NCBI RefSeq assembly: GCF_008831285.2
Contig: NC_045148.1
Span: forward strand, 13,990,802-14,054,801
DNA: 64,000 nucleotides
Direction of reading: 5' to 3'
Origin: Nymphaea colorata
Taxonomy: Eukaryota; Streptophyta; Magnoliopsida; Nymphaeales; Nymphaeaceae
Below, one piece after another: positions 58,815 through 64,000 of this stretch. Made by a program: the position numbers and the translations under genes. How positions within the stretch are numbered: position 1 is the first letter of the stretch; each line of letters opens with the position of its first letter. The notes under the pieces were generated by a model. That model worked only from the letters and a program-made list of their open reading frames with translations, made no database searches and was not told the origin of the DNA.

Positions 58815-61800
58815 CTATTTATAAGGAGCAAACAATATTGAAGAGTTATGTCCACCAAAGCCGAATGAATTTGACATCGCCACCTTGATGTCTAGCCTCT
58901 CCTTTGTGGGGCCAACCAACACCTTGGCATCCTGCAACATAACATCAGACCATCTGATTACATCTAAATTGTGTATGTCACATAGGTGCATGTACAGGTT
59001 CGGACACTGGTGCGGTTGTGAACCAGTATGAAGCACTTTGAAAAAAATTTGAGTTCAGGTACAAGGCCATGTACAAACAGCAATAATAAAATTTTAAGAA
59101 AACAAACACATATATTCGATGCAATTCTAAGAGTAGCCATCTGAAGTAGCATCTAAACAAGCTTCTGTTGATCTACATGTGACTGAGATTGAAAATGGGT
59201 TGTCATGCGCGAATTTCACAAGATAATTTTTTAATAGAAAGTAGTACATACCACGCCTGCATCTGGATTTTCCAGGTTGATGTTTGGATGAATCCAGCCT
59301 GTCCGAATTGCCTGTCATAAAAACAAAATTTGCAATTTGGAAACCTTACTAGCTATTATCTGAATCATTATCACAACAAAGTAAAAACTGCATATATTGC
59401 TGAACGTCTTAAATTTGACCGGCCAGGTTTAACTACTGAAAGAAGGCAAAGCATTTATAGTTCGATGACCACTCAGGTCAGTTGTCCATCAACAATATTT
59501 TTTCCCCATCGGCTATTGTCTTCCAATTGCAAACAGACAGTTGCTTTCTCTGAACGAGTGTGTTGTAGTGGGTGTAGTGAGGTACTGTTAGTGGAGATGT
59601 TGCCAAGATTAGAGATTGGTTAGAAGCAGGCTGAGCGACATATGGAGGGGCATACATCATTCAGGTGACATGATAGAATAGGCATTGTCAGGTCCATCGG
59701 ACAAGGTGGAGCAGATACACATATTGAAAGGATAAGTTCTATAATTTGATTTATCAAAATGCATATTCCTATTTCAATAATACAATACCAAAACTTGATC
59801 AAGCAAGCCCTTGAAAGTTGAAAGGACAAGTCTCTTTTCATTAATAGTATACCATCATAGATATTTGATAATTTCTTTACATGTTAAGCTAGCATAAAAA
59901 TTATTAAGTTATTAACTTTCAAAATATCCATTCCTCATTGCTGTTATATTTACATTTTTCACACATAAAATTCCATAACATTTATTTGACACATTTAGCA
60001 ATGCTGAATGCCATTTATTTTATTGTTCATTTTTTATCACTAGGGAAAGCTCAAGCATAAGTTTAGACATGTAAAGAAGTCATTTAGCACACAATTTATA
60101 CATGCAACTGAATTTACAGACTCAACAATGAGAAAAAAAAACTGAATCTATAATCCGAGAAACCCCTATGGTGTTCATTGTGGTGCATCCAAAAGGAAAA
60201 AAAAAAGAGGCAGATTCCTAAGCTAAGAGTCTCAAAGAGGATGACCAAATGATGCCATGACTTCATGAAAATTGTGGCGTCCTATCACTGCTTTCAAGTC
60301 TCAAGTAAACATTCAGAAAACAGCCTCACCTAGCAACTGTGTAAATTTTAGAAATGAGTGAGCCCTTTGAAACCGAGACCAAAGATAAATATGAGAATGT
60401 GTGCGTATGGCTTCCATAGTAACCAGAATCACAACTTCAGTTAACAAGATAGAAATGTGAGCTCTCATGTCTCAAGTAAGTAGTATTCAGAAAACAGCCT
60501 CACCTAGCAATTGTGTAAATTTTAGAGATGAGTTACCCTTTTGAGAACTGAGATCAAAGACAAATATGAGAATGTGTGCATATAGCCTCCATAGTAACCA
60601 GAATGACAAGCTCAGTTAGCAATATAGAAATGTGAGTTGCAGCAGGAATCCTTATGCAGTTTCCTCCCCCTCCAAGTTCCTCACACCAAAATTCTTCTTC
60701 CCCTATAAAATAATCCTTGCAATCTGATGTTCGATTGCATCCACGAATCCCCATTTAATGATCATACTATCTATCAGGCATTAATGTTTATCCCACTTAC
60801 ACATCTTTTCTCAAAAGTCATACAGTTCTTAAGTATCACCATTTTGCTTTGTTTCTTTAAATTCCAAGCACCCTATTTCTCACTCGGGGTTATCTTATAG
60901 AAACTACTTCTATCAACAAGCATGACAAAGATGGAACCTCATGTGTGCCCTTTTGTTGTCTAAATTAATATAAAAGGATACTACCAAAAGAATGTGCTTA
61001 TATAGCACGTCTCCATTTTTTAATTGCCAGTTGTTTTTTAAGTCATTCTGCCTAGTTGGTAGGAAGATGAAACTTCTAAGCTCTGGCACAGCTGTTTTAC
61101 ATGCCAAGACTTTCCAAAACCATGTGTCAAATGTCATGTAATTGTTTATCCTTAATATTTGTTGATAACACTTGAACTCAAAGCTTACACCTATTCTAGA
61201 CCACTGAGATTTGGGTTGTCGTAGAAATTTTTGCGTCATCATTACCAATTGAACTTCAATAAAGTGTAAGATATAGATATTATTACATGATTATTTGGAA
61301 TAACAACTTTAAGGCATCTGAAGACCTATACTATGGCATGCACTAAAGTGTTACTGAAACCCAGAAAACAAGAAAATGCATCTTGATACATAACCAACCC
61401 AGGGTGAATAATGACATCTTAAAAATGTCAGTAAAACCATGTAGACGAGTATGGGCATGGTTTTTGATACATAACATTTAGATAGAGAATAAGTGATACT
61501 GATACATCAATCATCACAAAGATAGGTCTAAAGCAACAGAGAAGGTTTTTTTCCATATTGTACTATTTTAGGAAGAAAAAAAACTTCCATCGATTAGATG
61601 CAGCCCATGCTAGTGGAGTGTTTACTTGTATAAATGGATCATTATGAGTATCCTTTTCTATGGTGCTAACAGCCACAGACAAGATGGTATTAATCTGGCC
61701 ATCTCCATGGATTTCAGAACAATCAGTCACCAATGAAGTTAAAGAAATGGAGTAGGCACTCTCACTGCATCAGCGATATACATAACCTCAAGGTAAAAAG

Positions 61801-64000
61801 GCTATGCCTCACCTTCATCACACAGGGAAAACTAAACTATCTCAAGAATGTCAAACTTATTTATATTTATATAAAAAAGAAAATATAAAGAGAGACCTCT
61901 TTAGTTTGCATATCATTATTTTATGCTGGCACGTACCTGTACAGTAGCAACAGCTTCTACTCCCCCCGCAGCTCCCAGCAGGTGTCCAATCATTGATTTG
62001 GTAGAATTAACACGTAACTGCAAAAAGGACACATTTGAATCCACATCAGTAAATCTAAAGCAAAATATGCAGAAAAACATATAGAAAAGGATGAATTAAA
62101 AGCAGGAATTAGAAGAGGAGGTTGAAAAGCCTCAACAATAAAATTAGAACAAGAATAGTTGCATTACCTCAGGGTTCTGACCGAAACATTGCATCATAGC
62201 TTTGAATTCTTTCAAATCACCAGCTTGTGTGGAAGTAGCATGTGCATTTATGTAGTTTACGTCTTCCTTCCGTACACCAGACTCAACCAAAGCTCTCTCC
62301 ATGCAGAGAATGATGCCTCTACCTGTTATATTTAGCAGCTAAATTTAAGCCATGTACACAGAATCTGCAAGACATGTTTTGCATCTGAACCAGTAAAATA
62401 TTGTTCTCTCCGCACACCTTGGGGATGAGGCTCTGTCATGTGATATGCATCACAGGTAAAGGCTCCACCGAGAAATTCAGCATAGATGTGAGCTCCTCTT
62501 TGCTGTAGGCTCCAAAAATGAAACAAAAAGGTCATGCACACATATTCAAAGCAGAGAAAAATATGAAAAACGGCAACATGTATCTGTGAACCTTGGCATG
62601 TTCTAATTCTTCCAGCAGCAAAACACCAGCTCCCTCTCCCATAACAAATCCATCTCGGTTCTGTTCAGAATCAGAAGAATGAGAATGCCTACTTAAAATT
62701 CTTTTCAATTATTTCCTGATGAAGGAAAATAGATAGGTGTCGAGTTTCATATTGGAAAGCAGGATCAGTAAAAGATGTACAGATTCAATATATGAACAAT
62801 AAAGTTATTGCTTCAAGTAATGAAAAAGTGCATGGAAAGGGTAAAGCTAATACACTATCCCAAGGACGAGATGCTTTTTCGGGTTCATTATTTCTTTGAG
62901 ATAGAGCTCTGCATGCAATGAACCCTCCAATGCCTGCTCAAAAAACAGAAGCATGCTCAGGCAAGCTAAGCACAGGATCAAAATAAAGGAGAGGCAAGGG
63001 CATGGCTGGAGAAAAAAGGTAAACCATGGCACTTAAAGGTCATGGAAAAATTTTATAGGGGCACCGAGTACCAATGGGGATAACTGCTGCTTCAGAGCCA
63101 CCAGCTAACATTACATCCTGCAAAAGGTTAATACATGTTCTTGAATGAGATATTAGCTTATGCCTTTGAGCAGTGAACATAAAAAAAATAGCATAAATTC
63201 AGATGAATAGACAAAGAGAAGGTTTTCAAGCATGAAACTTACAGCTTCACCTCGTATAATGTGGTTAGCTGCATTCAGTATGCAATAGTTACTTGTGGCA
63301 CAGGCAGTTGAAATTGAGTAATTGGGCCCCATCCACCCCTGAAGTTTGAGAACAAGCAAAATCATCTTAGTTGCATAGATATTATTATATGTTTAAAATC
63401 CTTCTGGTCCCTTTTAGAGTTTTGTTGTAAATAACCTGCTTACCAAATCCATTGCAAGTATAGCTGATCCCATATTAGTTGTAGCAAAAGGTACACAGAA
63501 TGGACTCATCCTTTTGTATGAAACCATGAGAGCTGCCACAGAATCATGAATGACCTGTTTAATCATCAACATGATAGTACACGAGATAGATGTCAGTTCC
63601 GGTTACAACAATTTATAACACCTGATTCCCCAAAACCTAGAGCCAGAATCAACTGTTTTTGGACTTTGAGCATATACATACTTTACATATTCACTTCCTT
63701 TTTAATACAATATTCAAGTCCAAGTCATGGAGTACTTGCTGATGTCAACACAAACTAAGGCTGTAGGTAACATTTTACTAAAGATGGCTCACCTCATGCC
63801 ATGTACACAAGGGTTCTATACTAGTATCCATCTCAGAATTTCCAAAGATGAAATTTCAAAACACACAGTCGAAATATCAGAAAACATAAGAATCAGCTAT
63901 TTACCTTCATTCCACCAATTCCTGAGCCTATCAGAACACCACATTTTGCAGCATCAAGCTTTTTCATGACCTCTTCTGTCACCTTTCCATCAATCAGTGC
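58815..64000 (-). CDS. KASII: 3-oxoacyl-[acyl-carrier-protein] synthase II (KAS II), plastid; 5' part off the window
   Basis: Condensing enzyme that extends 16:0-ACP to 18:0-ACP in plastids, setting the C16/C18 ratio. Eleven exons visible, minus strand: 63905-64000 (continuing right), 63444-63554, 63243-63338, 63072-63117, 62854-62933, 62592-62660, 62418-62502, 62168-62322, 61937-62017, 59252-59311 and 58815-58931; all phases agree. Active-site Cys (STACATS, codon 63300-63302), His (NAHATST, codon 62240-62242) and His (GHLLGAAG, codon 61982-61984) with the STKS lysine are all present. [22 protein letters not shown] and [15 protein letters not shown], and the ending ILFAPYK, match KAS II rather than KAS I or mitochondrial KAS. 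The transit peptide and N-terminal thiolase-fold half lie beyond 64000. A 2.6-kb intron separates the last two exons from the rest. Confidence 0.93.
58977..59075. mobile_element. MITE-like fragment in last KAS II intron (copy C)
   Basis: Begins gtcacataggtgcatgtaca, then ggttcggacac, the same terminal motif as copies A and B in RRP12. The other terminus (ggtacaaggccatgtac) is eroded, so this is a truncated or decayed copy. Confidence 0.45.
60298..60640. repeat. ~174-bp tandem duplication in the large KAS II intron
   Basis: attcagaaaacagcctcacc occurs at 60311 and 60485. The following ~150 bp (caattgtgtaaattttag, atatgagaatgtgtgc, ccatagtaaccagaat, agaaatgtgag) match in order with about 85-90% identity. 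The duplication lies entirely within the 59312-61936 intron. Confidence 0.85.

Noticed and set aside
1-64000. CRISPR arrays, operons, riboswitches, prophage or bacterial mobile elements
   Set aside because: The window is plant nuclear DNA. Repeats are tandem minisatellites or transposon termini, with no spacer-repeat pattern and no prokaryotic genes.

Overview
This is a nuclear window from a flowering plant. The evidence is AT-rich DNA with many spliced genes, GT-AG introns, TATA boxes, plant-specific families (pectin methylesterases, SAURs, a class III small heat-shock protein, plastid KAS II) and plant-type transposon relics. I cannot name the species. No prokaryotic, viral or organellar block is present, and I found no convincing undescribed biological system. 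The value lies in gene structures, repeat architecture and a few unusual splice or insertion events.

Layout. 1-3.4 kb: minus-strand DnaJ gene whose last exon or exons are not visible. 4.9-22.8 kb: three tandem minus-strand pectin methylesterase (PME) genes. The first two are separated by a 1.3-kb terminal-inverted-repeat element with internal tandem repeats. The second and third are separated by a decayed ~5-kb L1-type LINE carrying a piece of LTR-retrotransposon gag inside its RNase H region. 24.9 kb: divergent plus-strand SAUR-like gene. 25.4-34.3 kb: gene-empty DNA with a 75-bp minisatellite and a separate duplication. 34.3-35.7 kb: minus-strand SAUR with a 5'UTR intron. 38.3-39.6 kb: a GC-rich 56-bp minisatellite beside an old degenerate array. 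41.7-43.3 kb: two-exon class III sHSP. 45.3-57.0 kb: 19-exon RRP12 gene. 58.8-64.0 kb: 3' part of a plastid KAS II gene, convergent with RRP12, its 5' end beyond the right edge.

The genes are not a pathway unit. The PMEs act on cell-wall pectin, the SAURs probably in auxin-linked growth, the DnaJ and sHSP proteins in protein folding, RRP12 in ribosome maturation, and KAS II in plastid fatty-acid elongation. Exon coordinates were worked out by hand from reading frame, splice sites and family conservation. All exon phases join correctly in the three PMEs, RRP12, sHSP and KAS II.
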